Assembly (NCBI RefSeq): GCF_000003815.2 | Contig: NC_049987.1 | Span: forward strand, 22,708,519-22,772,518 | Direction: 5' to 3' | Source of the DNA: Branchiostoma floridae | Taxonomy: Eukaryota > Chordata > Leptocardii > Amphioxiformes > Branchiostomatidae | Length of the DNA stretch: 64,000 nt | Shown: piece after piece, positions 1-12,200 of the stretch | Position numbering within the stretch: the stretch's first letter is position 1 | How the letters are laid out: each line of letters starts with the position of its first letter | The notes under the pieces: generated by a model | Told to the model about the DNA's origin: nothing | Seen by the model: the letters and a program-made list of their open reading frames with translations, nothing else | Databases searched by the model: none | Position numbers and translations under genes: made by a program

Positions 1-40
1 GGTTACCCCACAGATAAAGGTGAACTAGCGTTAACATTTA
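1..40. repeat. Terminal fragment of a hairpin MITE (family C)
   Basis: The string AAAGGTGAACTAGCGTTA here matches the ends of the inverted-repeat elements near 7290-7480 and 35780-35925 and a fragment near 29254. Only one end lies inside the window. Confidence 0.4.
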
Positions 41-1179
41 TTTATTCTTTCAAAATAGCACACAAGACTTAATTTGGATAACATAACCAATAGTAATACA
101 TCACCTTAATAGGAAGTGACTCGTTTACCTCTTTAGATACGACACCTGTCCTACGACACCACGTCCGATTTACACTCTTTATTATTACTATTTTTTAAAA
201 AAGCGTCGTACAACGTTGTACGTCCTACAATTTTCCTTATGTAAGTTGGGCCGTAGATCATGTTTTATTGGAATGAGTGGATCATATGATAAGAATCACC
301 AATTCAATTTGGCAAAACCCGCCCGCCATTAGCATTTCCAAGGACGTCATGTCCTTGATGTGACTTGTGGCTAGGAAATTAAAACCTGTCAACTGTCCAT
401 CAATCAAAAAGGCGCCGACAGCCCAATGATTTGATTACAGAACGTGTCTAATTAACCTTGTCTCAATGTCTGTGGAAGAGATCATGATCCAAGCAGAAGT
501 TGGTTCCGTCTCCTCATCTATTACGCGGTCGGCTGCAGACCTGTTTTTAAAGCCGATAAAACGGCTGTGCGTCGACGGCCGAATACTAGTAGATCTCCGA
601 TGTCGCCTGCCACGTCTACCAAGTTTATTTTAGCCCGTCCACGTAAGCCAGATATGGACGTACTGCTCAAGCATAGGTTCAGCTTCGGCTATTTTGGGCG
701 CGTTTATATGCGTTTTTGCTCTATACCGTTTTCTTATTCTCCAAGCAGTGGTTTCGGTCGCGGAGATAGTAGTGGCGGCGATTTTTATCGTCTCTTCGTC
801 CCCTCTTTCAAAATTGGGAGACGATCTGTGAAAATTGCATCCCTTGATATATACAATGTCCTTGCATGAACACTCGGAAACCTTACATCTGCTTGAATAC
901 CATTCTGTGTCGCGCTCTTTGATGATGCCGATGCTCATTTTAGAGAGACAATAGATCAAAGCTCGCCACACACGGAGAGGGCCTCTCAGGTCGGCCACTC
1001 GCTCCTGGGTCCCGCAAAACAACCTCTTTATTTACCTTTTGAATAGGAACAGAAACAGCAATAAAACGGTCGTAACTTTTTTTCCATTCAGCTGCAGAGA
1101 AAAGAGCAATTTCCTCCTGTATTCAGTGGTCATGTTCCTTTGCTCAAAGTAGTTAGCCTGGTATCCAGCCGTAATGTAG
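41..1179. other. Intergenic stretch without a recognisable gene
   Basis: No spliced or single-exon gene could be supported. Two short matches to the CTCCAAGCAG repeat end occur near 484-510 and 738-770, so part of it is MITE debris. Confidence 0.5.
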
Positions 1180-1768
1180 NNNNNNNNNNNNNNNNNNNNN
1201 NNNNNNNNNNNNNNNNNNNNNNNNNNNNNNNNNNNNNNNNNNNNNNNNNNNNNNNNNNNNNNNNNNNNNNNNNNNNNNNNNNNNNNNNNNNNNNNNNNNN
1301 NNNNNNNNNNNNNNNNNNNNNNNNNNNNNNNNNNNNNNNNNNNNNNNNNNNNNNNNNNNNNNNNNNNNNNNNNNNNNNNNNNNNNNNNNNNNNNNNNNNN
1401 NNNNNNNNNNNNNNNNNNNNNNNNNNNNNNNNNNNNNNNNNNNNNNNNNNNNNNNNNNNNNNNNNNNNNNNNNNNNNNNNNNNNNNNNNNNNNNNNNNNN
1501 NNNNNNNNNNNNNNNNNNNNNNNNNNNNNNNNNNNNNNNNNNNNNNNNNNNNNNNNNNNNNNNNNNNNNNNNNNNNNNNNNNNNNNNNNNNNNNNNNNNN
1601 NNNNNNNNNNNNNNNNNNNNNNNNNNNNNNNNNNNNNNNNNNNNNNNNNNNNNNNNNNNNNNNNNNNNNNNNNNNNNNNNNNNNNNNNNNNNNNNNNNNN
1701 NNNNNNNNNNNNNNNNNNNNNNNNNNNNNNNNNNNNNNNNNNNNNNNNNNNNNNNNNNNNNNNNNNNN
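1180..1768. other. Assembly gap (589 Ns)
   Basis: An unbroken run of N. It probably hides the left end of the hairpin MITE whose remainder starts at 1769. Open frames drawn through it are artefacts. Confidence 0.99.
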
Positions 1769-1930
1769 GCAGATCTAGCGGAGGCGTAAGATAGTATCAT
1801 AAGCTGGGGAAGGAGTTTAGCCGGCAGAGGAGTTTTATGATCACCGCGAAATATAACTCCTCGGCCGGCTAAACTCCTTCCCCGGTTTATGATACTAACT
1901 TATGCCACCGCAAGATCTGCATGGAGATTA
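1769..1930. mobile_element. Hairpin MITE, family A (left end in gap)
   Basis: The arms read GCAGATC...GCGTAAGATAGTATCATAA and, inverted, ...ATGATACTAACTTATGCC...ATCTGC, ending GGAGATTA at 1930. This matches the complete copies at 20740, 51983, 52370 and 60027. The outer left end is lost in the gap. Confidence 0.75.
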
Positions 1931-1967
1931 GTTGGTTCGATTACTGGGCGTTCCTGGCAAGACTACA

Positions 1968-2150
1968 CTATACACGATTTCCCTCAACCCAGGTGTAAAA
2001 ATTGGTACCTGACTTTTTGTTGGGAGGTAAAAGGCGGTAGAATGACAGGGATGGGTTCCGCTTTCGATACCGTGCCTTAGACAGTGGTTTTAAACAAACC
2101 ACCGCCCACAGTCTCGAAAATGCCATGGGACTACCTTTGCGTTTCTGAGA
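1968..2150 (+). mobile_element. tRNA-SINE body fragment
   Basis: It contains the family body 'caggtgtaaaaattgg', 'gaggtaaaaggcggt' and 'gggatggg', also found at 24597, 27668 and, inverted, at 31270, 51800 and 52955. The tRNA-like head is absent. Confidence 0.55.
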
Positions 2151-2951
2151 TTGACCCGACCATGGCGTTGATTGATGGATGGATGGGAGCAGTTTTTGTT
2201 CCTTTGTTGTAATCGTCATGTTGTCCCACCTAATTATTGTCATCGTGCCCTTCAGACTGATGTGGGATAAACGCGGTTAATTGAATTTCTCTGATCGCCA
2301 CCGCCAAGCTTTTAATTCAACTGTAGGCTCCTTGAGTTTGATACGGCGGTTTCCTTGATTTTTTATAACGACTGATTTATTTTTTGCAAATGCGTCCATT
2401 TCTGCATTACATATCCTTGCTGTGTCGCTCACACAACATACCCTACCGGAAACGGTTACCGTCTTTAAAGTGCAGGTTACGCCGTTGTCCATTGCACGTT
2501 GTGCTTGTGGAAAAGAGCTTGGGAATTTCCACTGTAGAATTAACTTGTAGATATTGTCCATACCACCTGTTTTTCCCGCCACTGTGTCTCCATCTTGTAA
2601 TGAAAACGTTTCAGGCGTTCTACCAGTGTGGAGGTCATGAACTAGGCCTAGCGATGTTAAACCTAGAGAAAGAAAACTAAAAGGTAGAGGCAGAGAATAA
2701 AGCCAACAAAGAGATGTCGAAGACTCTCGAAAGTTGATTTAATGTGTTTTGGTAACCTGCCAGTTGGATAAGGTTAATATGCGTTCGGGATGAACATTAG
2801 TTTTTGTTGTGCAAATCACAGAATCTGAATGAGGCCAATCGCGGCAACCAATGAATAAATTTGACGTGGTCCAAACGTCCTTTCAGCAGACGCGCTTTTA
2901 CCGCAGAACGGATAGACCACTTGACAAAGACGCCACGTACCAACATCGAAG

Positions 2952-5034
2952 ATGGAAGCCCGGTATCTGTACGCTTATGCTCTCGCTCTTGCCGTTTCCT
3001 GCACCGTTTCTACGGGATATACCAAATCGAAGGACGATTTTTTGAACATGACGGACCAACGCGGCTGCAACAGGTGCTGCCGAGGTTTTCCCGGAGCGGC
3101 GGGACAGCCGGGGGTCCACGGGCGGGATGGCGTCCCCGGCCGCCCAGGGGTGGTGGGGAAGATCGGTAAACCCGGTAAGCGGGGAGACCGCGGGTACTCG
3201 GGAAAGCCGGGCCCTGCAGGACCAGAGGGACCGCGCGGACTAACCGGACCGCCCGGGGGGAAGGGCGAGCGAGGCCCGCCCGGATCGCTGATGCAGCCGC
3301 AGAAGGTCGGGTTTTCGGCCGCGCGGATGTCGGACTTGGGGGACGCCAGCAAACCGGTGATGCTCACCTACGAACACGTCTTCGTCAACCAGGGCGGGTT
3401 CTTCAACAACAACACTGGGCAGGTAAGACGGAGCTTGTTAAGGCGTAGGTCACTTTTCCAAACCGTGGCCCTGTCAGTAAAGCTATTAAAGGGCACAAAC
3501 CGCCGTACGTGCGATTTGTCCGTACGTTTTTTGGGGAGGCCACGTCCGCCACGTATTTCTGAAAACGTGGGGAACGACTGGCAATAGCAGGGAGGGTGCA
3601 CGTCACAAAGTTTTGCCTGCACGCAAAGTTCTACGGCGTGTCTGCGTGCTCCAAAATTCCCTACGAGTTCGTACGTAGGTGGTACTTAACACTTACGGAT
3701 GCCAAAATATTGCCCACGTTTTGGCACATAGACAGCACGTACTTGGTAACTTGCACGTACGGCGGGTTGTGCCTTTAGGGCCATTTAGCTTAACGTTGTC
3801 AGCTATCATTCACCCTACAGCGTTGCCAGTTTTCCTGATTTTAGCGTAAAGCGTTGTCGGTCTTCCTTGATTTAACGTAAGGCGTTATTTGCCTTCATGA
3901 ATTTAGCGTAAAGCGTATGCAGGACCCCATGCAGACACTCATATATGCCTTCCGCCCCCACAGTTTCTATGTGGCGTGTCGGGCACGTACTTCTTCACGT
4001 TCCACGTCTACAAGCGGTCGGGCCAGTACGAGACCTTCGTCCGCCTGGTGCACAACTTCCTCCCGGTGGTGGCCGTGCACGAGGGCGACAACGACGATCG
4101 GTAGGTAACCAGTCAGCATCTACGCTTCACCTTCTTTCCCACAGGCGAAACGTTGCACCCTTGTCCCTTTTTACCGGTACTTCCATGGCTATTGCTCCAA
4201 TGATCTGATACTAAATTTAGTTGTCCCTCCGGTGCGAGGCTTTCAGCGCAGCACTAGGTTCTCTTCAAACTCACATCGCTTTATTGTTCAATTGCCGGTC
4301 GGTTTCCAAGTCTTTCTACGGCAACAGTTTCTTTCCCCGGACAGCAAAATTATGGAACTCTTTCGACGACAACTGCTTGCCTCCTGTCTACAACTTATCA
4401 GTCTTCAAAACAAATGTCCACCGCTATCACCGTGCACAGTTTCCAACTTCTCACGCCCACTTTGAAACGCCGCTCTTCAGTTCAGTTCAGTTCACAGATC
4501 CTTCCGGTAACACTGCCGCTCTGCGGAGGTTAAATAACTTCAGCCGGCTCACACAAGAAAGGCAATGCGTAATGGGCTCATGCGCAAATTCATAATCACA
4601 AAATGGAAGATTGTCACAATCCAAATCTTGTAGTCTCAAAATCGACACCTTCCTTGACCACACATCACGGGTTGTATCTGGTTGCCTCTTTAGAACTACC
4701 TTAAGAAGCTCTAACTGGACAATTGCGTATGTGTCTTGTGTAGACCATTGGTCATCGAAGTAAATAAGAACAGTAGAGAGCATATACAGCACGTAATAAC
4801 AACGATCCTTGCAACCGCAATGATCCACTAGGCATACGTATATCTCTAATATAGTATAACCGCTAGACTAAAACAGGCAAATGTTACAGGTACGACGGCG
4901 TGAGCAACAGCGTCCTCTTGCGGCTGCAGCGAGGCGACAGGGTGTGGCTGGAGATGCCGTCAGGGTTCTTCCTCTACAGCAACGCGCTGGACAAGCTAAC
5001 CACCTTCTCTGGCTTCCTGCTTTTTGCCGACTAG
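2952..5034 (+). CDS. Secreted collagen-like protein with C-terminal C1q domain
   Basis: Three coding exons, 2952-3422, 3964-4100 and 4890-5034 (stop TAG), join in phases 0 and 2 with GT/AG borders to give 250 residues. Residues 1-22 are a likely signal peptide ([16 protein letters not shown]...). A cysteine knot GCNRCC (38-43), suited to interchain disulfides, precedes an unbroken collagen stretch of 22 G-X-Y triplets (45-111). Residues ~118-250 form a C1q domain with the hallmarks [23 protein letters not shown] and the terminal [10 protein letters not shown]1q/TNF proteins trimerise through this domain and bind diverse ligands or pattern molecules; the ligand here is unknown. The start is the only ATG giving a signal peptide. 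Two inverted CCAAT-type motifs lie 100-125 bp upstream, with no clear TATA box. Family assignment is firm; orthology to a given C1QTNF is not decided. Confidence 0.9.
3490..3785. repeat. Interspersed repeat in intron 1 of the C1q gene
   Basis: The segment (GTGCGATTTGTCCGTA, CACGTATTTCTGAAAACG, GCACGTACTTGGTAACTTGC, GGCGGGTTGTGCC) recurs in the same order at 15590-15905 inside intron 3 of esterase-like gene A. Confidence 0.8.
3787..3920. repeat. Short tandem repeat, about 45-bp unit
   Basis: Roughly three diverged units of the form 'gattta-GCGTAAAGCGTT-gtc-ttcct' lie just upstream of the exon 2 acceptor of the C1q gene. Confidence 0.6.
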
Positions 5035-5039
5035 AGTAA

Positions 5040-5190
5040 CTTCCAAGCAGATATCTATCTCTCCCTCTTTCTCTCCATCTTTTCTATCTTTCCTTCACTG
5101 TCTCTCTCTCTCCATATCTCCTTTTCTATCTCGCTCTCTTTCTCTCTCTCTCACTCACTATGATATGAGAGAGAGAGAAAGAGAGAGACA
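5040..5190. repeat. (CT)n/(GA)n microsatellite
   Basis: Pyrimidine run followed by a purine GAGAGA run; the junction can fold back on itself. Frames through it encode only low-complexity sequence. Confidence 0.9.
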
Positions 5191-5734
5191 CAGTAAAATC
5201 CTCACAAAAGAGACCACCCAATGCCCCTATATAATCTTGTCTATGTATACAGGTGTTCACTACTTACAGGATTCTTAATGCTTTAGTCTATGAGAAAATT
5301 ATCCGAGGGACGACAAAAGTCACATGGGCCATGTAGAGGTTGACACAGTTGTATGTACGTTGAAAACTATCATGTGCGTATATTGAAAATGATCAAGACA
5401 AAGGAATTATATTGTTAGAAGTATGAGCGTAGTGTGGGATGTCTTAACGCTGGGCTGTATATTTTTGTCATATTTATTATTGAATTTAGAGCCGCAGCTG
5501 TGGCGTTTGCTGTAAAACCTTGACTGTACGTGGTCTGAGTAGAGCCATGATATTATTGTATTTTTGTAGAAATTGGCCGCACCTTTGTCTGTTGATAGTG
5601 AGATAAAAAGAGCCACTTCAGAAACAAGTAATTAAGGCACTGTCTAAACGTTAAACATTATATATTACGACTAGTCTGATGGCAGAGACCAACTAGAGTT
5701 CCACGACCCCATACCTTCGCCAAATGATTTGATC

Positions 5735-6190
5735 TTTTACAACTGCTTATCAATTGTGTTTGTCATTAATTATGCAAATAAGGCTCTCATTTGCATAAAT
5801 CATATAACTTGATCATCTCCTTCACTAAATAAGAGACGTGCGCAATATATGTTAAGAAAGGAGGCTTATGTCACATTTTCTGATAATTTATGCAAATGAG
5901 GATCTCATTTGCATAATTGATATTCAATGATGTTCACCTGTACATAGCTTCCAAATGCTACAAGTAAGAAGTTCCCGTCATTTACCACAATGACATTATA
6001 GCATTTTCTCATTAATTATGCAAATTAGGTCTTTATTTTGCATAATATGTATCTATCAATATTCTTCTGTTTCTCAGTTACAAATGTCACATGTTGCAAT
6101 GTATCTATAATGGAACTGGGCGTGTTAATACGATTTCCTCATTAATTATGCAAATTAGATACCAATTTGCATAATCATTATGTCATTATA
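5735..6190. repeat. Four-unit array of paired ATGCAAAT/ATTTGCAT motifs
   Basis: Four units start near 5765, 5887, 6010 and 6140. Each has TTATGCAAAT, 8-12 bp, then ATTTGCATAA (or a close variant), giving an imperfect palindrome every ~120 bp. The core equals the octamer bound by POU proteins, but the setting suggests a repeat element. Confidence 0.75.
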
Positions 6191-6570
6191 TGAAGCATCA
6201 CTTAAGCTATCTACATACCAAAAATCATAACAATCCGTTAACCCCTTCTTGAGTTATTTCCTTTCAAAGTCTGACACTAAACTTGCCCTGCAGTTCCAAA
6301 ACAAGCCGCTAGGGGGCCCAAACCTATACCACTTACTCTCGGCATCAAGACCTGTCTACCACTCAAAAATTATAGCCACAGCATGTTCAGAACTCGAGAT
6401 ATCCAACCCGGAAGTTCTGCTCCAGTACCATAGCAAGCCGCTAGGAGGCCCAAAATCTAATCATTTCTAGGTCTCATCAATACCTACCCACATACCAAAT
6501 ATCAATACAATCCATTTATGCGTTCTTGAGTTATAGTGTTTTCCTACAAACATACACACGCACACACACA
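6190..6570. repeat. Interspersed repeat ending in (CA)n
   Basis: Two related halves contain 'aagccgctaggggg(c)cca' (6302, 6435), 'ccgttaac...cttgagttat' and 'ccatttatgcgttcttgagttat', ending in a CACACA microsatellite near 6555. It looks like the continuation of the preceding motif array in one composite element. Class unknown. Confidence 0.5.
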
Positions 6571-6920
6571 CACAAACGCTACCCAAAATATAACCTTCAT
6601 GGCGAAGGTAATAAGCGTGCAATGTGGTTCACACAAAGTTTTTTTGCTGTTTCTATACCTATGAGGTGTGCTCTTTAAGAATATGGATGATGCCACTTTG
6701 TCAGCCTTGAACATTCCGCGGCGCAATATGCAAATTGAGGCGGCCATTACGGAAGATCTTAAGACTGGAGTCCGGTATGTGACTTTAGGTACTACTTTCC
6801 GTGTTTGGAACTGTTGCAGCATCTAAAGACGAAATATTGTATACATGCGTGTTTAATAAAGTGAAATGTAAACCGTTCTCTACATCCTTGCGTTGATTCG
6901 GGCGGCTTCTCTATCAATTC

Positions 6921-7015
6921 ACTGTTTCCAAATTCATAGCCAGTTGCTTAAGTAACTGCTTTTTTGGCGTATCTTATTACCTGGATGTCTAACGTTAATC
7001 GACGTATCAATAAAA
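6921..7015 (-). mobile_element. LINE 3'-end fragment
   Basis: Shares 'AGTTGCTTAAGTAACTGC', 'TTTTTTGGCGTATCTTATTA' and 'CCTGGATGTCTAA' with copies at 8690-8765, 44938-45000 and 47505-47605; the last lies beside LINE coding debris. Confidence 0.5.
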
Positions 7016-7289
7016 TAATTCGATTGAGAAATGAAACACGTTTGTATTGACCACTTTAATAGGCATTTCGCTCTTTCTTTCTCGACAAAACACAAAACCA
7101 AGCAGCTGTTGCTTAGCAGAAAGGAATGGGTTTCAGTAATTTACTTTTATCTATTCCCTAATTACCACTAATTAGCTCTAGTGAAAGTCAAAAGACAGTA
7201 GAGAGGACATTAGAAAACCTTCACTTTTTCGTCTTTCACACATCAATGTACAAATATCTATCACGAATTATAATGGAACATTTTTCAAC

Positions 7290-7480
7290 TTTGGTCAACG
7301 ATAGTTCACCTTTCTCCACGGGGTAACCTATATCCGTTGTTTTTGATAACAGGATATCTATGGATATCTCAGGTCAAGACGGTAGTTTTAAATTGCAATG
7401 TTCCAATCCTAAACCACCGCCCGTTGACTTGATAGCCTGCCCTACATAGCCTGTTATTTGAAACAACGGATAAAGGAATA
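7290..7480. mobile_element. Hairpin MITE, family C
   Basis: Arms 'TAACCTATATCCGTTGTTT' and 'AAACAACGGATAAAGG' surround a body with 'GGTAGTTTTAAATTGCAAT' and 'CCACCGCCC'. Related to 35780-35925 and partly to 24120-24215. Confidence 0.6.
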
Positions 7481-7800
7481 GGATTCTTCTAGTTGTCAGA
7501 GGTCTTGATGCAATCATATGAAAATATAGGTGCATTTTCCCCCAAAATACAGTAGGTAACTACGTATTTCATCAGTCCACCAGTATCTTTGGTTCATCAG
7601 TTCAAGTTGCTGGAGTGCGAAACGTTTGTATGCCTTGTGTAGTTTCTGATGCAGTCTGGGCATTAGCCTGATTAAATCTCGCTATTAGCAGCCCGCCCAA
7701 CATCCGGCCGGCCTCCTCTACGGAGAGGGGTCATTTAATGCCCTGGACAGCAGAGTTTGTGTTACTGTAACCGTGGGGGGTTTAAGTAGCGCTAACTGAC

Positions 7801-7892
7801 CATGCCAAACGCCGGTCAGGCTTTTGGCTCAGTCATTTGGGCTGCTCTTGTTTTGATCCTGAGGACCCGGGTTCGATTCCCGAGGCATGTTC
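7801..7892 (+). mobile_element. tRNA-like SINE head
   Basis: An A-box-like TGGCTCAGTCATTTGGG is followed 35 bp later by a strong B box, GGTTCGATTCC, inside a fold closed by CATGCC/GGCATG. The 'anticodon' arm does not form a standard tRNA, so it is scored as a tRNA-derived repeat, not a tRNA gene. Confidence 0.6.
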
Positions 7893-8337
7893 AACAATAT
7901 TACGATCGCTTTGAAAGAATGTAGAAAATTGCACGAATGCATTCCCTTGGGAATTGATTTTTGGCTAAACATCAGGGGCTGTCGTCCTTTGATACAGAGG
8001 TATTTGAAGACTATTCTAGCTGTTTATTTTTTCTTTTTTGAGGCATTCTTTGTGCCAGGATTAATGATTTAAGGGAAACGGTCTTTTCACATAGCCGGGA
8101 ATGACTGCACTTCTTGTATACCATAGACAGTACACACTGTTACAGATTGTTACGATGTTTCGCATGCTTTATGAATGTTATAATGAAGACCAATATGTCC
8201 CAGCTTTTCGACGTTATTTCTTATGTAAGCTTGTGCTTTTTACAATATGGAATGAAATGCTTTCAAGTGGTTGTCGTTTGGAGTTATAGAGTTATAGAAA
8301 TCCTGATTTTGAGTGGTAGAAAAATAAGATGTTTTAA

Positions 8338-8790
8338 TTCGTACGTTACACACAGTGACCGTCCTATCTTTCATATTATCTACATTAACCGTCTATTATC
8401 CACCCACACCCCGCATAGCCCTTCAATGTGACATTATAAAAATAGCCCCTGCCTCACAGCCCACGAGCTTCGGGCGTTATTTCTTGATCGACAGAAGGTT
8501 AAGGCCGCCCGATTTTAAGATTCGACTAAAAATCTACCCTATCATATTTACCGTAGCCTGTATGCCAGACCCCCGATCTATCTATTGTTTATCAGGGTCT
8601 AACTCACGGGGCCTGTTTAGAGTCTCCTTTGGGGCCATGTTGGCCTTCTTGCCGAGGAGTTGAATGGATTTCCGTTTCCAAAATCATATCCAGTTGCTTG
8701 AGTAACTGTGTTTTGGCGTAAAGTATTACCTGGATGTCTAAACTTCATCGATGTAGCCAAGGGGTCTGGCATCCAGACTATGGTTAACGG
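8338..8790. repeat. Interspersed repeat, copy 1
   Basis: It starts GTACGTTACACACA, passes 'CATATTATCTAC', 'CACGAGC' and 'ATGCCAGACCCCCGATCT', and ends with an inverted 'ggggtctggcat' near 8760. Copy 2 is 21950-22370. The interior near 8680 carries a LINE 3'-end fragment. Confidence 0.75.
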
Positions 8791-8837
8791 GACTCGATGA
8801 CCTACAACCATGAACTAGCGTCACACGCTTCTGTCAT

Positions 8838-9245
8838 ATGTCATGATGAAAACGTTACAACTAATCGTTCAAGATGTCTGGCAAGAAGTAACATGTTACA
8901 ATCTTCCGTTTGGGCGCGGTCAAAAAGGTCGTGCGATCGTCGTAAGATTTTGATGCGGTAGGATTTTTCAAGCAGTCTTTGACAGAACCAACCACCGACA
9001 AGGATCCAAGACAGCCTTTTGTGTCTTTGCACTCTTTGTGACAGCTGACCTCTGAAGAAAACATGCGTGGCTGTAAAAAAAACCCCTTAAAGTTGGCAAT
9101 CGCACGACGACCGCACGACCTTTGTGACCGTGCCCTTAATCAAGAAGAGGTCCTAGCTAGCGCCTGTGATATGTCATGAAAACGTTACAACTAATCGTTC
9201 AAGATGTCTGGCAAAACAAAAAGTAACATGTTACAAACTTCCGTT
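8838..9245. repeat. Direct duplication downstream of esterase-like gene A
   Basis: About 70 bp (AAAACGTTACAACTAATCG...AAGTAACATGTTACAA) at 8848-8910 is repeated at 9179-9245, some 335 bp apart; the second copy ends just before the gene A stop codon. Confidence 0.8.
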
Positions 9246-9280
9246 GGCCGGACATGAGGAATCTTAATTAAGAAGACGTC

Positions 9281-12200
9281 TTAACGCGCGCCACCGAAGG
9301 GGTTGACGCTCGCCTTCTCCTCTTCGCTGGCGGCGTCGTACAGCAACTTGGGGATGTAGAAGGTCCAAAGGGCAGTCTTCTTCGCCTTGAAGAAGTTGTC
9401 GACGTTGGAGTCCTGGACGCCGCGGATCTCCAGGTAGGTCTGGGTGTCTCCCTGGTAACGGGGCCACTTCAAGCCGTCGTTGTCAGTGGGGGTGGGGTCC
9501 CTGGGAACGAGTAAAGGTAAGAATGAATGAATGGAAGGATGGATGGATGAATTAATGAATGGATGAATTGGATATGCAACGTTAGATGTGCAAAGGTTAG
9601 GTGTGACAGGTTGTAATGAGTGACATGAATGAATGATTGAATGAATGAATGTGGAAACTTGGTAAAGCCAAAGATGTTCTATACGTCCTTAGTAAAAACG
9701 ACTTTCAACTCTCCTCTACTTCGCTCTTGACGTGAACGCGCTAATAGGTAAAAATCCGGTCTACTGATTTTTTTTACGTCCAGACCGGTCCAACACCGAA
9801 AAAAAAGGTTTTGTATCGGTACACCGCACCGCACCGGTACGCTCACCTAATGGCAGAGCCTACCTATATGTTCGAATGAAATCTCATCTGTGTTGGTACC
9901 CTGGGACCCCGCCGGGATCGGGCAGCTAGGACAGTTTATTTGGTGGACCAAGACAGTCAGGCCCGCCGATCTCCTTTTAGCACCCGGGGAGTTTAAGCCC
10001 GATTAGGTCCGATAACTCCTTGTAACTCCTTTGGGCTTAAACTCTCCCAGAGCACAAATGTGAGATCTGCGGCCTGACTGCCTTGGGTCCCTAAACAAAA
10101 CTCGCTAGCTACCTGGTCCTGTCTGGCTCCCAGGGTACTGTGTTGGTAGAATCCATAGTAGAAAAAGTTTAAACTTTGTTCCCACACAACAGAAAATTGT
10201 GGTTCAACCCTCTCTATTGTTTATTGTTTATTTCTCTGAACCGTGACGGTGGCAGTTTCCGCCCTTCCGCCATGTACGATTTGCTACTGAGTGCTGACGT
10301 CATCTGGCGACTTCCGGAACATCAGTGCAGCGAATCATCAATCTGAAGGACGTCGGAGTACTCGACCGAAAATTTATGGCGAGTCTTTCTTCTGTTGTGT
10401 TGGAACAAAGTTAAAATTTTTTTTTTAAGTTTTCAACTACCCCATTTGGAACCGTACCCACCCCTGATGACAGGCTACCTATATGTAGTCAATGCTCACC
10501 CGGTGCGAGCAAAGGTGGCTATATCCTTATTGGGTTGTTATTGGGTGGGCCGACTACTCTCTCTTCGCAGCCAGGGGCTAAATTGTGAGGAGCTTAAAAT
10601 GGGCAGGGCTGAATCACAAGGGTCTGGAGCGAGCTGCCATTCGTCGCCACTCAGGTGACCTCAATACGACAGTAATTGTCCCTGGTGCGGCCATCATGGG
10701 ACTGTAAGGTTTAAACCACCCACACCGGGAAGGACCAATAGGCTACCAATATGTTTCTTGCTCTAAAGAATTTGCTACTCTGTTCGATAGATAAATTCAA
10801 CTACATCCTGGGAGGCGACAACCCCCACTGTGTCCAAGTAGGCAAATATATTGACGAATGCTTATACCTTAGAACTAATAGTGTAAATGACATGCTAGAT
10901 CCAATATGTTGACTTATTCATACCTATAGATATCCGTGTATTATGTTAGCCCTTATTGTTATGTTAACTAGGTTGTTAAGCTTTATCTTATACCTCTATT
11001 TTGTACTTGTGTAATACTAGTAGCTGTTTGCCATACATTGTATCACGTACAATTGTCGTGCAAGAAAGTGCTTATGTTGTCAATGCTCACCCGGTACGCG
11101 CAAAGTTAGCCACGACATCGACCACCGCGTGGTGCACCTCCTCGTCCGTCTTGTCGAACTCGTAGCTGTCGGAAGCCCTCATCAGACTGTGCCCGAACAC
11201 GTACACCATGTCGTCCGATCCATGAGCCCCTGTAAGAGATAGAGAGCAGACTTATTTACTTAGGATTCACCGCAAAACAAGGCTCATTGAGCCACTCAAG
11301 CGTTTTGGGTTATAGTACTGTATTGTGAAGAATGATGTCTGTTAACCCTTGACTTCAATAGTTTCAGATTGTACCCTATGGGAAGCAAGTCCTTAAAAGC
11401 TTATTTCATAGCGATGTAGTTCTAGAAAAGTAGCTCTCACGAGGGGTCTAACTATCCATCCATCCATATGTGCCTATCTACTCGCCCATCCAGGTGGGTC
11501 TGACTACCCACCCATCCACCTGGGTTTTACTACCCACCCATGTGGGTTTTACTACTCACCTATCCACCTGGGTTTTACTTCTCCCATGGGTTTTACTACT
11601 CACCCACCCTCATGGGTCTGGCTACCCACCCTTTCACCCGGGTTTTACTACTCACCCATCCATGAAGGTCTGGGGTCATTCTCGGACACGTGGTGGAACT
11701 CGTACATCCAGACGTTGCCCCCACCGGCGGCGTGTGCGGCGGCCTGGAACACCATGCCAGTGTTGATGTGGTAGTCAGCAGAGGCCTGGCAAGAAATGGG
11801 GTAAATATCAAGAAATGGCGTTTTGTTGGCTTGTTGGTGCCTATACACCTTTCTCACGCGGCGGCCATGATACATCTACAACTAGTTCAATGAGGCAAAC
11901 AAAAGACTGTCCATCATTATTAGCAGTTCAACCAATGATAGCCTACCAATTGGGAAAGCGACCAATAAAAGATTTGGCTGAATGTCCGTCAACTATTTGC
12001 ATTATTATGTTTTTATTTTGCATCTCTTAAGGGACTATGGGGTCAGTCTACGCTACTCTAAATTGCTACATCTTTCGGTGGATAACACTAGTTATAATAT
12101 TTAATATTTGCTCTTATATTGTGAAAATTTGTGTGGTTTGGGGGAAATCTAAATGGCAGCTGATTTTAGAAATAAGTTTTGTTTGTTTGCCTCATTGACC

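Noticed and set aside
630..1022. 130-codon minus-strand frame
   Set aside because: No known motif, overlaps CTCCAAGCAG repeat debris and a plus-strand frame of similar length.
1140..1800. Long open frames on both strands across 1140-1800
   Set aside because: They consist almost wholly of unknown bases in the assembly gap.
2277..2582. 101-codon minus-strand open frame (MAGKTGGMDNIYK...)
   Set aside because: Looks less repetitive than most, but I recognise no domain, see no splice partners, and a shorter frame overlaps it on the other strand. Transcript data or a protein search would decide.
7801..7892. A functional tRNA gene
   Set aside because: A and B boxes are present, but the anticodon arm and spacing do not give a standard cloverleaf; a SINE head is more likely.
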